A DNA stretch of 64,000 nt from Siphonodentalium dalli (GCA_032622095.1 CP136061.1:172925107-172989106); one strand, 5' to 3'. Shown: positions 37,221 through 48,450, counted from the stretch's first letter. The notes: generated by a model not told the origin, from the letters alone. Numbers and translations are program-made.

Positions 37221-37792
37221 ATACATAAATGGCTCATTTCAATGAACCCATCAAAATATATTTCAACTATTCCTCTGCAACTCCCAATATTAATAACAGA
37301 ATTGGAATCACCTTCGATGGATCCCAGATATAATTTATTAATTCACATAAACATCTTGGCATATCTATTCAAGAAAATCTTGATTGGGATACCTAAATCA
37401 ATGCTATACAAACTCGAGCGAGTACTAGAATATCAATACTGAGAAAATTTAAATTAAATAGAAAAACAGAGATGTTATATAATGCTACATTCTCCCCTTA
37501 TTTGATTACAGAGATGTTGTCTAGCACTGAATAAACTAGATAAACTGCAAATTGAGGAAGTCAGAATTGTTTCAGTATCAGATAAACAAGCCTTATTTTA
37601 GGAAGGGTGGCAATAATTAACTGACAGAAGAAATCATCACAAGTACATAACATATTATAAAATAATGAAATACAAGAGCTATGCTGGGTGTGGCAAAATA
37701 TAACCAGTGTGCTTTTATGAACTGTACACAAAAAAACAATGGCAGTGACATTAAATTGTAGCAACCTCAAATACTGAACATTCAAATTCGAA

Positions 37793-38320
37793 AAGAGCCA
37801 TAAGTCAGTAAAAAATATTCATACTTGACCCGTGTATTTTGGTCTGGAAAACTCACATACAAAATTAGGTTCTGATAAAATAAACAAAACTAAAGTTATC
37901 ATCCGGAAACGGTGTATAAAAATTGAATTTTCCAAGTTGAAAAAGGTGCATAACTCCGGCAAAAATCATCGGGCTGAACCCAAATTCGAACTTGACCTGT
38001 ACTTTGGTATGACTATTAAAGCCACATGCCAAGTTTAGTTGTGATAAAATAAACGCAAGTTATCATCCGGAAACCAAAATAATGACGTAAAATTAGTTTT
38101 CCAAGTCGAAAAAGGCCCATAACTCCAGCAAAAATCATCGGGCCGAACCCTATAATTCGAACTTAAACTGTAATTTGGTCTGGAAAACCACATACCAAAT
38201 TTAGCTCCGATAAAATAAACCAAACTAAAGTTATCATCTGGAAACCAAAACTGCTAACGGACAGATGGCTGGACAGTCGGACGGATGGACCAGTCACATA
38301 ATATGGCAGTTTTTCAAACA
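37793..38320 (+). repeat. Tandem repeat with 'ccataactccggc' monomers
   Basis: Three monomers of about 150-165 bp share 'cataactcc-gcaaaaatcatcggg', 'gaacttgacctgta', 'ataaacaaaactaaag' and 'ttatcatc-ggaaac' landmarks. The array ends with a GGAC-rich tail ('tcggacggatggacc'). A related array lies at 62,545-62,940. Confidence 0.75.
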
Positions 38321-39123
38321 GGCGTATAATAAGGCTTAATACTCATATTGTTAGACCTTGCTCCTGTAACCAGGGGACAAAATACAAAAGTCATTTATGC
38401 CTTCCATATAGTTGATTGCTGGAACACACTCTCTGTTGATGTATGAAAAGCGCCAAGTTCAGATGTTTTTTAAAATGAAAATATTTTGGGGACAATATTA
38501 ATGGGACAATTCTGGATCATCGTTCTGTGTGCACTAATATTACTTTGTACGAGCTCAATTCAAGATTAAAAAAAATATCTTTTCCAATATGCAATATAGC
38601 AGATATATAACAGCTGACATTATAAAATCCGGCTGCTGAGTGAATAATATTTTACTCAAAATGCAAATGGGTTAAAATTAAAACTACACTCAACAGTAGT
38701 TTTCGGTAAACTATTTTGGAAATTCTCTCATATTCCTCCGCACACTGCTGGAAGTTTCATGCACTTTTGTTTTGTGGGCATTCTGTCAAAGTCAATGTCA
38801 CGTGTATCGTGCGTGCATTTTTCCAAACTGCTCTATCCAATTAAAAAGATCATAAACAATGGTAAAGTGAACCGTACGCACAACTTTTTATTTATCTACT
38901 ATATAATTTGAGACTTCCGTATATATGTGTGTATATATGTGTGTATATATGTGTGTATATATGTGGGTACTTCATAGAATCGAAAACGCGTGGACAGATT
39001 GAGCTCAAATTTCGTATATAAGTGTAAAAACCCACGCGGATCATCGACGTCGCATTTTGGACAAGCTGAGCACTGATTCTCCACTCCCAATCATCAAAAT
39101 CACCGCAAACGCCACTTCGGGGG

Positions 39124-39383
39124 TTAACTCTTTCGTTGCCAGGGGCCGATATTTTCGGCCCTAAAACGGCCAAAAAATTGCGTCGAAAAAAAAAAGTTTG
39201 AAAAAAAAAATTGAATTTTTTTTTTTTTTCTAAAATTGTTTTGGGACATGAATAAAGAGGTGATAGCGAATCTAAAAACATCAGGGTCAGTCATTTTGGG
39301 TATTTTTTAGACCTAGATCCATCACCTGGAAATCATAGGACAGTGTCTAAAAAGTGAAAAAGCTCTGGCAACGAAAGAGTTAA
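39124..39383. mobile_element. piggyBac-type MITE inside Helitron (252 bp)
   Basis: TTAA at 39,124-39,127 and 39,380-39,383 flanks perfect 15-bp termini CTCTTTCGTTGCCAG / CTGGCAACGAAAGAG. The internal sequence is A/T-rich with 'ggccgatattttcggcc'. The TTAA duplication fits piggyBac-mediated insertion. Confidence 0.85.
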
Positions 39384-39769
39384 GGCATTAACGATCTTTA
39401 TATTGACCATATACAGAGTTATCAACTACGAACGCTCTTTATTGCAATCGACGTGGCTAAACGACTAGCCCCATGCGTCCGAAATACGGATGCAGGACGA
39501 CATGCAATTATCTCGATTAAAAAGGCAGAATTGATCAAAGAAGCGTTTGTTTACAATTCAACGCAACCTTATCGCTCGAAATATTATGCAGAGAGATTTC
39601 ATGACGGGATTAATTGACTGTCCGCTCTTTTCGGGGACTACGGGGAAATTTAGGATGGGTACCATGCATTAACTCATTGAAAACAAAGAATGCGTTGTCT
39701 GTCGTTTCTAGGAAGGGGGGATTTCATCGGGTCAATTTTTCCGCCAGAAAGAAAAAATTAATTTACAAA

Positions 39770-39892
39770 ATATTAATTAAAACAATTTAAAATAAAAAAT
39801 TCTAAAAAAATAATTAATTAAATTTAAAAAAAACATTAAATTAATATTAAAAAATTCTAAAAAAATAAATAAATAAAAACAAAATAATTAAA
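39770..39892 (+). repeat. A/T-only low-complexity stretch
   Basis: About 120 bases of A and T with few other bases ('aattaattaaatttaaaaaa'). No other feature. Confidence 0.8.
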
Positions 39893-41766
39893 ATGAAAGT
39901 GTCAATGACACTGTAGCTCAACTTAGGTAGGGGAATAATTTAATGGTCGACAGTAAATGGAGGAATAGGAAAAGTGCTAATTGAAATGTCTAAGTAAGAC
40001 TAGATGTACATGTCAATATCAACATTCATAACAGTTTTCATAATGATCGGATCAGGGATGTGGTGATTATGGTGTACCAAAGGATTTATTGATGCAAAGA
40101 GTAAATTCTAAAATGGCCACCGGCAGCCATGTTTTTTTCCGAATTACCCCAAAATGACTTGTTCCCATCTACAGCCTTTACAAATCTCATAATGATCTGA
40201 TCAAAGGTATGACCTGTAGCCTGTGCCAATGGATTTAGTCATGCAAAGAGTAAAATCCAAGATGGCTGCTGGCGGCCATGTTTTTCGGCTGAACGACCCC
40301 AAAATGACTCGTTTCCCATCTACATGTCATTGTTAACATACATGACAAATTTAATGAAGTTCCGACCAAAGCTACGACCTGTAGCCCGCACCAAAGGATT
40401 TATTCATGCAAAGAGTAAAATCCAATATGGCTGCTGGCGGACATGTTTTTTAGCCAAACGACCCCAAAATGACTCGATCCCATCTACATGTTAATATTAA
40501 CATCCATGATAAATATCATGATGATCAGACAAACAGTACGACCTGTAGCCCGTGCCAATGGATTGAATTTTGAAATCCAAGATGGCTGCAGCGGCCATGT
40601 TTTTTGGCCGTATGACCTCAAAATGACTCGTTCCCATATACATGTCAATATCAATATTCATGGCAAATTTCATAAAGGTCAGACCAAAGGTACGACCTGT
40701 AACCCGCGCCAAAGGATTTAGTCATGCAAAGAGTAAAATCCAAGATGGCTGCTGGCGGCCATGTGTTTTTGGCCGAACGACCCCAAAATCACTCGTTCTC
40801 ATCTACATGTCATTGTTAACATCCATGACAAATTTCATGAAGTTCTGACCAAAGCTACAACCTGTAGCCTGCGCCAAAGGATTTAGTCATGCAAAGAGTA
40901 AAATCCAAGATGGCTGCCAGCGGCCATGTTTTTTGGCCGAACGACCCCAAAATGACTCGTTCCCATCTACATGTGAATATTAACATCCATGACAAATTTC
41001 ATAATGATCAGACGAACAGTACGACCTGTAGCCCGCGCCAATGGATTGAATTTTGAAATCCAAAATGACCACCAGCGGCCATGTTTTTTGGCCGAATGAC
41101 CCCAAAATGACTCATTCCCATCTACATGTCAATGTCAACATTCATGATAAAATTCATAAAGATCAGACGATAGGTACGACCTGTAGCCCGCGCCAAAGGA
41201 TTTAGTCATGCAAAGAGTAAAATCCAAGATGGCTGCTGGCGGCCATGTTTTTTGGCCGAACAACCCCAAAATCACTCGTTCCCATCTACATGTCATTGTT
41301 AACAGCCATGACAAATTTCATGAAGTTCCGATCAAAACTACGACCTGTAGCCTGCGCCAAATGATTTAGTCATGCAAAGAGTAAAATCCAAGATGGCTGC
41401 TGACGGCCATGTTTTTTGGCCGAACGACCCCAAAATGACTCGTTCCCATCTACATGTCAATATTAATATCCATGACAAATTTCATGATGATCAAACGAAC
41501 AGTACGACCTGTAGCCCGCGCCAATGGATTGAATTTTGAAATCCAAGATGGCCACCAGCGGCCATGTTTTTTGGCCGAATGACCCCAAAATGACTCGTTC
41601 CCATCTACATGTCAATATCAACATTCATGCAAAATTTCATAAAGATCAGACCAAAGGTACGACCTGTAGCCCGCGCCAAAGGAAATTGTTGACGGACACA
41701 CGCACACACGGACGACGGACGCCAAGCCATGGCAATAGCTCAAACTTACAAAAGTAAGTTGAGCTA
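39893..41766 (+). repeat. Tandem satellite element with 483-bp higher-order repeat
   Basis: Framed by a 5' palindrome AGTGTCAATGACACT plus TAGCTCAACTTA (39,914-39,925) and by the inverted partner TAAGTTGAGCTA (41,755-41,766). Inside are about ten monomers with the landmark 'ccaagatggctgctggcggc'. Landmark positions 40,261, 40,426, 40,581, 40,744, 40,909, 41,064, 41,228, 41,392 and 41,547 give spacings of 165, 155 and 163-164, repeating. Three monomers thus form a unit of about 483 bp. A truncated copy of its 5' end lies at 43,268-43,369. Confidence 0.85.
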
Positions 41767-42604
41767 AAAATGTCATGTTTCTGACCAACCACGCCAGTGG
41801 CGGGCTAACCTGCTAGTGTTCTATATTTACAAAGAGAAAAAGCCTTTCTCCCATTTTCTTTTCAATTATAAATACGGACATTCGAAAGCTGGTGTTTGTC
41901 AACATGTAAACAGATTCACAGTACCTGGCATGCGCACAGGGCCGACGATTTGCAGTAGGTCCCTGTTTGCAGAGATCCCCAAATATAATTGATAGAACAA
42001 GCTACTATTGTCGATTCTAGTCATTATTTGTTTAAAATACTTCAATTGACAAATACACACTTGTCCCGTCCCCTTTAAAGACATATTATGTAATTATTCG
42101 GGTACGCGAAACTAATAAGTTAGTATTCAGGTGCTATGCCAACTTGTGGAAAATAGAATTCTAGTAACATCGCCGAAAATTTCAAACAAATTGACCTTAC
42201 CACTCTATAGAAAACATCGTCTGAACTACGTGCAATTGTAAATATTTACTTATCGATTCGGGACGCTACTATCTGCGATAAGCTAACAAAAACAATTTCG
42301 CCATCGAGAATCACTGTATTTAATTAATGTATAAGAATGACTGTAAAAAATACTACTTTGAGAAACATTATTCTCCATTTGTATTTAATACCGAAGTGTT
42401 TCACATAACTTTAAGGTTGTCTCCTTTGCTAATATTAAGGGACCTCCACGAAATCAGGAATTTACACAAACAGGCACTTGCTGCAAATTGTCACAATGTG
42501 GGCGGAGCATTGTTATTGCTGTTATGCACATATGATAGGCATTTTGTTAAAAAATATTCCTGTCTCGGTACAATTGACTACTTTTTAATTTGAATCATCA
42601 TTAT

Positions 42605-42772
42605 TTATGTATATAACTTTCCAGTTAGTTCTTTCTTAGTATATGAGTTCCTGTATTTCATGAATCCATTTGGGTCTTTAAAAGATCGCGTGAAATCATC
42701 TGTTTCCAAATCGGGAAGTTGAGAAAATTGCGATATTACGTCGCCTATTTTCGTGTTATCTGTGCTAGACAT
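42605..42772 (-). CDS. Small ORF of unknown function in ACC intron
   Basis: An ATG with a good context (ACCATGT) opens a 55-codon frame on the ACC strand, ending in TAA. I do not recognise the protein. It is polar and acidic, with the segment QFSQLPDLETDDFTRSFKD, and its composition looks more like a real protein than the random frames around it. It has no signal peptide or membrane segment. It might be a complete small protein, a first exon (no strong GT donor near the end) or a retroposed fragment. It cannot simply be an ACC exon, since ACC relatives have no residues between exons D and E. About 120-150 bases upstream, on the same strand, lie CACGTG and TCAAGGTCA. Confidence 0.35.
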   Translation of the reverse strand: MSSTDNTKIGDVISQFSQLPDLETDDFTRSFKDPNGFMKYRNSYTKKELTGKLYT

Positions 42773-42893
42773 GGTTTCGGTCTTCAAATAATTATCTTCT
42801 ACTGCAACCAATTATCTGTTTCTTTGATAATATCGATATATTTATTAACTTTCTGTATTTATTATGCAGCTCAAATTTATAGTTTTTTTTTCA

Positions 42894-42925
42894 CGTGCGT
42901 AAATCAAACGACCTTGACCTTGAAT
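42894..42925 (-). promoter_or_regulatory. E-box and nuclear-receptor-like site upstream of small ORF
   Basis: CACGTG lies at 42,894-42,899 and, on the minus strand, TCAAGGTCAAGGTCG at about 42,909-42,923. CACGTG is the bHLH E-box, and TCAAGGTCA is the monomer site of FTZ-F1/ERR-type receptors. Two known motifs within 30 bases suggest a promoter or enhancer, but short motifs occur by chance and no TATA or initiator can be asserted. Confidence 0.3.
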
Positions 42926-43012
42926 AGGTAGATGAAGGCAGTGGGAAGTTAGCAGAACAAAAACCAAAAATTGTTGATGTCCGAACACTTGAAAGTGAAG
43001 CTATGGTCTTAC

Positions 43013-43150
43013 CTTGTCAGGATCTTCAGGGTTTATCCAAGCAACTCTAAACAGATGTTTAATTTCTTCAGCCAAACCAATCCTAGCACCACTATTTGCT
43101 GATATGTATATCCTAGGCAATTTGAGTTCTCGGGAGAGCTGTGAAGCTCT
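43013..43150 (-). CDS. ACACA: Acetyl-CoA carboxylase, carboxyltransferase exon D
   Basis: This 138 bp exon encodes 46 residues. It contains [19 protein letters not shown], the hallmark of the CT active-site region in ACC, where the NSGAR loop lies close to the acyl-CoA. It ends in [11 protein letters not shown]. The acceptor is CTGTTTTTCAG and the donor is AAG|GTAAGA; both borders are phase 0. It joins exon C (ending LFK) with no missing residues, as judged from family alignment. A small unrelated ORF on the same strand begins about 240 bp downstream in the following intron. Confidence 0.96.
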
Positions 43151-43267
43151 CTGAAAAACAGTATGGATGGATAGTAAGCAACTAATAATAACTGACTCTT
43201 ATAAACAAGACAATCACTGACTGTTCAGATGCCTACCTGACTATATACCGGACTTTGAAGACCACAA

Positions 43268-43369
43268 AATGAAAGTGTCAATGACACTGTAGCTCAACAT
43301 GAAAAGGGAATAATTTTAGGTGTTACAGTCAATAGAGTGACTAGGAATGCGGAAAGTTGAAATGTCTAA
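43268..43369 (+). repeat. Truncated 5' end of the satellite element family
   Basis: Starts 'aaaatgaaagtgtcaatgac' with TGTAGCTCAAC, nearly identical to 39,893-39,990. It runs only about 100 bases and is then cut by the Harbinger-like terminus at 43,370, so the latter inserted later. Confidence 0.75.
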
Positions 43370-44410
43370 GGGAGTGTGTCAAAATCTTTTTCGCATATGA
43401 GATAAAAGTGCGAAAAATTATCAGAGTTTTTCGTCATTATCGCACGGCGTAACGTTGTATGTTTTCGTAAATTTTTCGTCATTTTCGCCGTCTTGGTTCG
43501 ATGTTTTGCTCAATTGTTTGCTGTTTTGTTTCGACATGTTTTCGCAGTGTTTGTTTTCGTCAAGATCGCAGCAATTTTTCCGTCAATATTGCTGTAGTGT
43601 CGATATGATCGGCAGCACAGTTTGTGTTACACCATTGGTCGCAGTTTTATACCAATGTGTCACAAACGGGAAGATATCGGTGTCTGTGCTGAAATTTCTC
43701 AGATCAGAGTTTTTCTCCAGTAAGAATTCCGATGAACACTTAAAAAACTCTCCGATATGAAAAAACTCCGATTGATCAGAGTTTTGTATATTAGTAAATT
43801 TCTCCGATCTTCTAAAATCTTCGATTTGATTAATATCGAACAATTCAAACTCCGTTTATTGAATTATTATTAATAGAAGATTAAAGTCCCAAATAAATGA
43901 TTCCCACACCCCGATTTATATAATAGGATACACATGCTATTTTCCATGTCACATTTCAAACCTACGTTTTATTGTGGCCGCAAATCCGTGGGATGAAGCC
44001 CCCCCAATATCACGTGAAGCAAGTGCTATTAACTGCTACATTGTCGAGTTATGACAATACCGTAAACCAGTGCTGTAGTGGTACCGTAAACAATGTAAAT
44101 TTTGATTTCGTATAATTTTTTTTGTGTGATTATGTAACTTGTCCTCATTTGGGTCAATGGTCACCGTTTAATTGTGCAAACTATTATGAATAAAAGAATA
44201 CAGGCCCAAAATAAATTATTTCACAACCCAGAGTTATAGACAACTTTCCGTGTGCCACGTAGAGTTTCTACAGTTTCAATTTGTCTTTCTTTCTCAAACC
44301 CACATTTTACTGTAAAGGTGACAAAGCTCTGAATTTAATTTGCAACATCGTCGGATTCTGAGAATACCATAAACCCAGTGCTAGTAGTGTCGTAAACAAT
44401 GCAATTATTA
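43370..44410 (-). mobile_element. Harbinger-like element fragment (one end, 1.0 kb)
   Basis: Starts GGGAGTGTGTCAAAATC after TAA, a diverged terminus of the family seen complete at 52,062-54,567. The body matches, in opposite orientation, about 53,450-54,567, for example 'gaaacaaaac', 'caagatcgcagca' and 'ccgtaaaccc' landmarks. The other end is missing. Confidence 0.7.
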
Positions 44411-44788
44411 ACTCTTCTTGCCTACTCCCAATGCTATCGACAGGTGGTCGGCTTATTTGCCGAGTCAGTATTGTAAAAAAATTGGTGATTTCGTTATATC
44501 TGCATATCCGTATGGGCCAGAGTGTCGGGGAGGGCTCCATCCCCAAACGTTTTTGAAAGCTCAAAATTCGGGAATTTTTTCGGCAAATAGGAGATATTTT
44601 CGGGCAAATTGAATGGTATTTCAGGGGGAAATTGTGGCAATTTAGAGTATTTTTCACATTTCTGCCCAAATTATACATATTTAAGGTATATATGAATTTT
44701 TTTTATGTGTATATACAAGGTATATTCTTCTAAAACTGTGTTACAATGAATTACGATAAATATATCATGTAAAAAAATAATTCGGGCA
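44411..44788. other. Stretch without recognised gene
   Basis: A minus-strand frame of 123 codons (44,307-44,678) spans repeat sequence; it shows no domain. Text such as 'ggggagggctccatcccc' looks like dispersed repeat. Confidence 0.4.
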
Positions 44789-44796
44789 TAAAGTCT

Positions 44797-46087
44797 GAAT
44801 GCCGGCTGATACGGTCCCTGGCTCATACGGACCCTGGCTCATACGGACCCTGGCTCATACGGACCTCCGGCTCATACAGACCCTGGCTTATACGGACCCT
44901 CGGCTTATACGGACCCTGGCTCATACGGACCTCAATTAAAATATACAATTTTATTTTTTATGTTTATTTAAATAAATTAAAATACTGACGACAACATATA
45001 TACTGAGATAACAAAAATATGATGACAACAAAAATGGAACAACGTTACATCAGACGAACATTATCTAAACTGGGGCGTACAGCTTGGCGGCTTCTTTCAG
45101 TAGTTTGCTGGCAGTTATCCTCATCGACGAGTAGTCTATCCACAAGGACATCAACTTTCCAGGCCAATAGGCCCTTTCCTTCACCCCTCATAGATTAGCT
45201 TTTATTATGAAGAAAGCAAAAGAAAACAAGAAGTAAAAAAACACATTTTTGACATAATTTTCTTGGGTTCTTTATTTCAGTGGTAGTGGGTATCTTGAGT
45301 ATACAATCTTGCCCTGGACGTCGATCCAGGCTTTTCCTGTTGATGGTTCTGCCAGTCAACAATACATCAGTTCAATATATACCAGTTGTGTTTTTACTAA
45401 CATGTTTTCATAACAAATCAAACTCTGTGGATCCATCCCGATCACCATTCACTGACCATTTATCACCGCGTGTCTGTTTATAAAACAATATAAAGATATC
45501 ACACACGAGTGTTTATACAACGGACAATAAATCAGTTGAAACAAGTTGTGTTTTTATTAACATGTTTTCGTAACAAATCAAACTCAGTGGATTCATCCTG
45601 ATCACCATTCACTGACCATTTATCACCGCGTGTCTGCTTATACAACGACATAAAGGGATCACACACGCGTGTTTATACAACGGTGAAAAGATTAATTAAC
45701 ACGATTCAATAAATTCTTTTTCAAGCCAGAACATCACCGAAATTCTCAATTAATACAGATATGTGTGTGAAAAGACAATCATAATTATATATTAAATTCA
45801 GAAATATAAGTTTGAAAATCACCAAAAAAATCGGTTAAATTCATAAGTTTGAAAATCACCAAAAAAATCACCGAAATTCTCAATTAATACAGATATATGT
45901 GTGAAAAGACAATCATAATTATATATTAAATTCATAAATATAAGTTTGAAAATTGCATATTTTAATTGAGGTCCGTATGAGCCGGGGTCCGTATAAGCCA
46001 GGGTCCGTATCAGCCGGTGGTCCGTAAAAGCCAGGGTCCGTAAGAGCCAGGGTCCGTAAGAGCCAGGGTCCGTATAAGCCGCATACC
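44797..46087. mobile_element. Foldback MITE with 16-bp subterminal repeats and 8-bp TSD
   Basis: Flanked by TAAAGTCT at 44,789-44,796 and 46,088-46,095. The ends read GAATGCCGGCTGATACGG and, inverted, GGTATGCGGCTTATACGG. Each end carries about seven tandem copies of the 16-mer GGCTCATACGGACCCT (or its complement). The interior holds a roughly 190-bp tandem duplication (45,345-45,690) and another of about 125 bp (45,735-45,955). No coding. An 8-bp duplication fits hAT or P-type transposases. Confidence 0.8.
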
Positions 46088-46215
46088 TAAAGTCTCAGGC
46101 TCCCTACAAATTTGGGCGCCCGTACGACTATGCTAAGATGCCCTTATTTGGGTATATTTCGAATTTATTGATGGCAAAAATTATTTTTTAAATATTCCCA
46201 CATGCATGTAAACTC

Positions 46216-47410
46216 ATAACAAGACAGTCAATGACTGTGGGGTCGCACACCAAACTGCAAAGACTGATAAGACTGGGACTCTGGGAGACCACAACAGTCA
46301 GAACTTTTCATAATCACTTTAAAAGAAGTAGATCTAAACAGGATATGTGGTTAGAGAGACTTCACATATGTAGATTGTTGAAAATCCACCTTGAAATTAC
46401 ACCAACTGTACACTGCTGATCACCCCCCTCCTCCAGCTCAACAAGTCCCCTCCCGACCGGGCTCCAGACTCACAAGTCTTAGGTTGGAATTTCACAACCG
46501 ACACCTCAAACTTTCTCAATTGTTGGAAATTTCCAATCTCAAAAGCACCTTTTTATAAAACCATTTAGACATGTTTGAAGCCCAATTATCCATGGACCCA
46601 AAAACCATACTTATGTATGTCAGATTAATCAGTCAGGTGGTTCCAAGGTAGATGTTTTAATGAATTTGGTATTTCAATGATTTTATTAGACACAAAAGTG
46701 TTAACTCTCCATAGTCCCGCCATTTATTGACAGGTTGACCTTATTTTAACAAATCTGAACCTCAGTCACTAAAGGATCCTCCATACTATATGTAAGCTAA
46801 ATAGTCCAACTTCTCTTGAGAAGACATTTTAAGAATTACTATAGAGACATATAGTTATGTCCCTGGTCCCACCCTATTTAACCTGGATTCTGAATAAATA
46901 TGAATCCCAGACAACAAAGAACCCTTCATACTAAATATCAGTAAAATAGACCTGATGGTCCTTGTGAAGGAAGCATATTAAGAGAGAAACTGTCCTTCAA
47001 TTGGCCCCTATTTGACCAGGTGCCCCAATTTAAAAAAATCTGAATTGCAGTCAAACAAGAAAATTCCATGCTAAATAAGCCAACTAATTCTTGCAAACAT
47101 ATTTTAAGAATTACTATGGAGTGAAATAGTTATGTCTCTGGCTCTGCCCTTATTTGACTTTGTGATCCCATTTTCACAAATCTGTCACCAAAGGTAATTT
47201 CATACCAAATATAAGCAAAATAGGCCATTTGGTTCTTGCATAGAAGACATCTCATGAATTACTATGGAGTGAAAGAGAAATGTAGCTGGCCTTGCACCTA
47301 CTTGACCTGGTGACCCCGATTGAACAAATCTGAATCCCAATCACCAAAGGAGACACAATATTAAATATGAGCTAAATAGAGCTGGTGGTTCTTTCAAAGG
47401 ACACTTTTCA
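46216..47410 (+). repeat. Long monomer array of the tandem-monomer family
   Basis: Begins 'aacaagacagtcaatgactg', like 33,098. From 46,730 on, several diverged monomers carry 'tttgacc-ggtgacccc', 'aacaaatctgaa' and 'taccaaatataagc-aaatag' landmarks. The 3' hairpin tail is not seen, so the copy is incomplete. Confidence 0.65.
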
Positions 47411-48316
47411 AGTTTGCCAAATATGTTCTAGTGAGGTGGTGGATGTGGGAGTGTTAAATGTCCTGTTGAAAGATTTGAACAATACATGTGATAGATTGTT
47501 GTTGTAATTGGGAATTAATGACCTCTAGCAGGGAATTTTTATAAAAATATCAGATTTCACTTGACATGTGTAGGCATACCCCACATACAGTTAGAGCCAA
47601 AGTAAATGCTTCTTATTAATGATTCTCTGTCAAGAATTTGAGTAAATATTATTTTTGGGACCAGGGTGGCAGAAGCAGTGAACTTGGGTGAAGCTAGGGC
47701 CAGGGGGCACAACCTTCAGAAATGTAATGGCATTAGTTTTTCAATTTTCAAAAAATGTTAAACAATATATATATATATAAATGACCTTTGGAACAGAGGT
47801 CCAATGGTTTTATATCCCCGATGCGGCTGGTATTTTTAAATTTATAATTCGCGCTTACAGTCACATATCTCGCGCCGCGAGAAGTTACGAGAAGTGACCG
47901 CAGCACGTCTTTTCCGACGATCATCCAATGACAAGCTGATGCAATGTGGTGCAATAATCTCGGTAAATATATTGTTTTGTCAAAACATTATTCATTAGCT
48001 TTATTTAAACAACTATGGTTATAATAAACATAGTTGGCGTTCCTTAAATCTAATTTCCAGGACATGATAGTCTCTTCTCCTGGAACTATATTTTATAGTG
48101 CGCATGTAGACACCAAGTAAACATCTAAGCACTTTCTTTCACAAAATTTCTTCTAGGTGCGATGTCGCATATTTATTTACTCAACAATATTTTCTTGTTT
48201 TTGGGTGAGGTAGGGACCTGCCGTCAAGCTTTTTCGTTCATCCTATTATTAATTACACCACACGTTGAATCTGTTGATCAATTTGGTACAGGTCTTTTCT
48301 GTATTAAAAAGTAAAC
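47411..48316. other. Stretch without recognised gene
   Basis: AT-rich. A short (TA) run lies near 47,766-47,780 and a small inverted pair 'aactatggttataataaac/atagttgg' near 48,010-48,030. No ORF of interest before 48,317. Confidence 0.4.
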
Positions 48317-48450
48317 ATGGCCTTCCAAGTCCCGACCAGGGAAATTCGAGTGGCGCTGGTTGGACACTCTTTCGTTTGGCGGTTGGGCGAATGCTTTGGG
48401 CATTGCGACCGCACGGGCAATTTTAGGAATCACGATTTCTCGGGGGACCT
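48317..48450 (+). pseudogene. Truncated ORF with SGNH-like start, cut by LINE
   Basis: An ATG opens a frame with MAFQVPTREIRVALVGHSFV followed by WRLGECFG. The VALVGHSFVWRL block resembles the first block (G-x-S) of SGNH-type hydrolase domains carried by some transposons. The frame is interrupted at 48,451, where the LINE tail begins, and ends a few codons into it. The rest of the ORF was not found beyond the LINE at 51,700. Identity is tentative. Confidence 0.3.

Larger units (their letters stand above)
38895..41816 (+). mobile_element. Helitron, canonical termini (2.9 kb with nested insertions)
   Basis: Starts TCTACTATATAATTTGAGAC directly after an A (38,894) and ends with hairpin CGCCA-g-TGGCG (41,792-41,802), ten bases, then CTAG (41,813-41,816) followed by T. 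This is the textbook Helitron signature, inserted between A and T with no target duplication. No Rep/helicase coding is present, so it is non-autonomous. It holds a TTAA MITE (39,124-39,383) and a tandem satellite element (39,893-41,766). A sister copy is 51,847-55,465. Confidence 0.85.
30773..43012 (-). other. ACC intron between exons D and E (12.2 kb)
   Basis: Holds a TTAA-flanked MITE, a tandem-monomer element (33,098-33,503), a GAT microsatellite, CTTGGTAAAG arrays around an ATCGGT-rich insert (34,430-37,220), a tandem repeat (37,793-38,320), a canonical Helitron (38,895-41,816) and a small ORF (42,605-42,772). At 31,894-33,090 and 41,817-42,600 I see no gene. The stretch 42,240-42,450 resembles 36,320-36,510 and so is probably a dispersed repeat. 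Confidence 0.75.

Noticed and set aside
44307-44678. 123-codon minus-strand frame
   Set aside because: It spans the end of a Harbinger-like fragment and other repeat-like sequence and has no domain.
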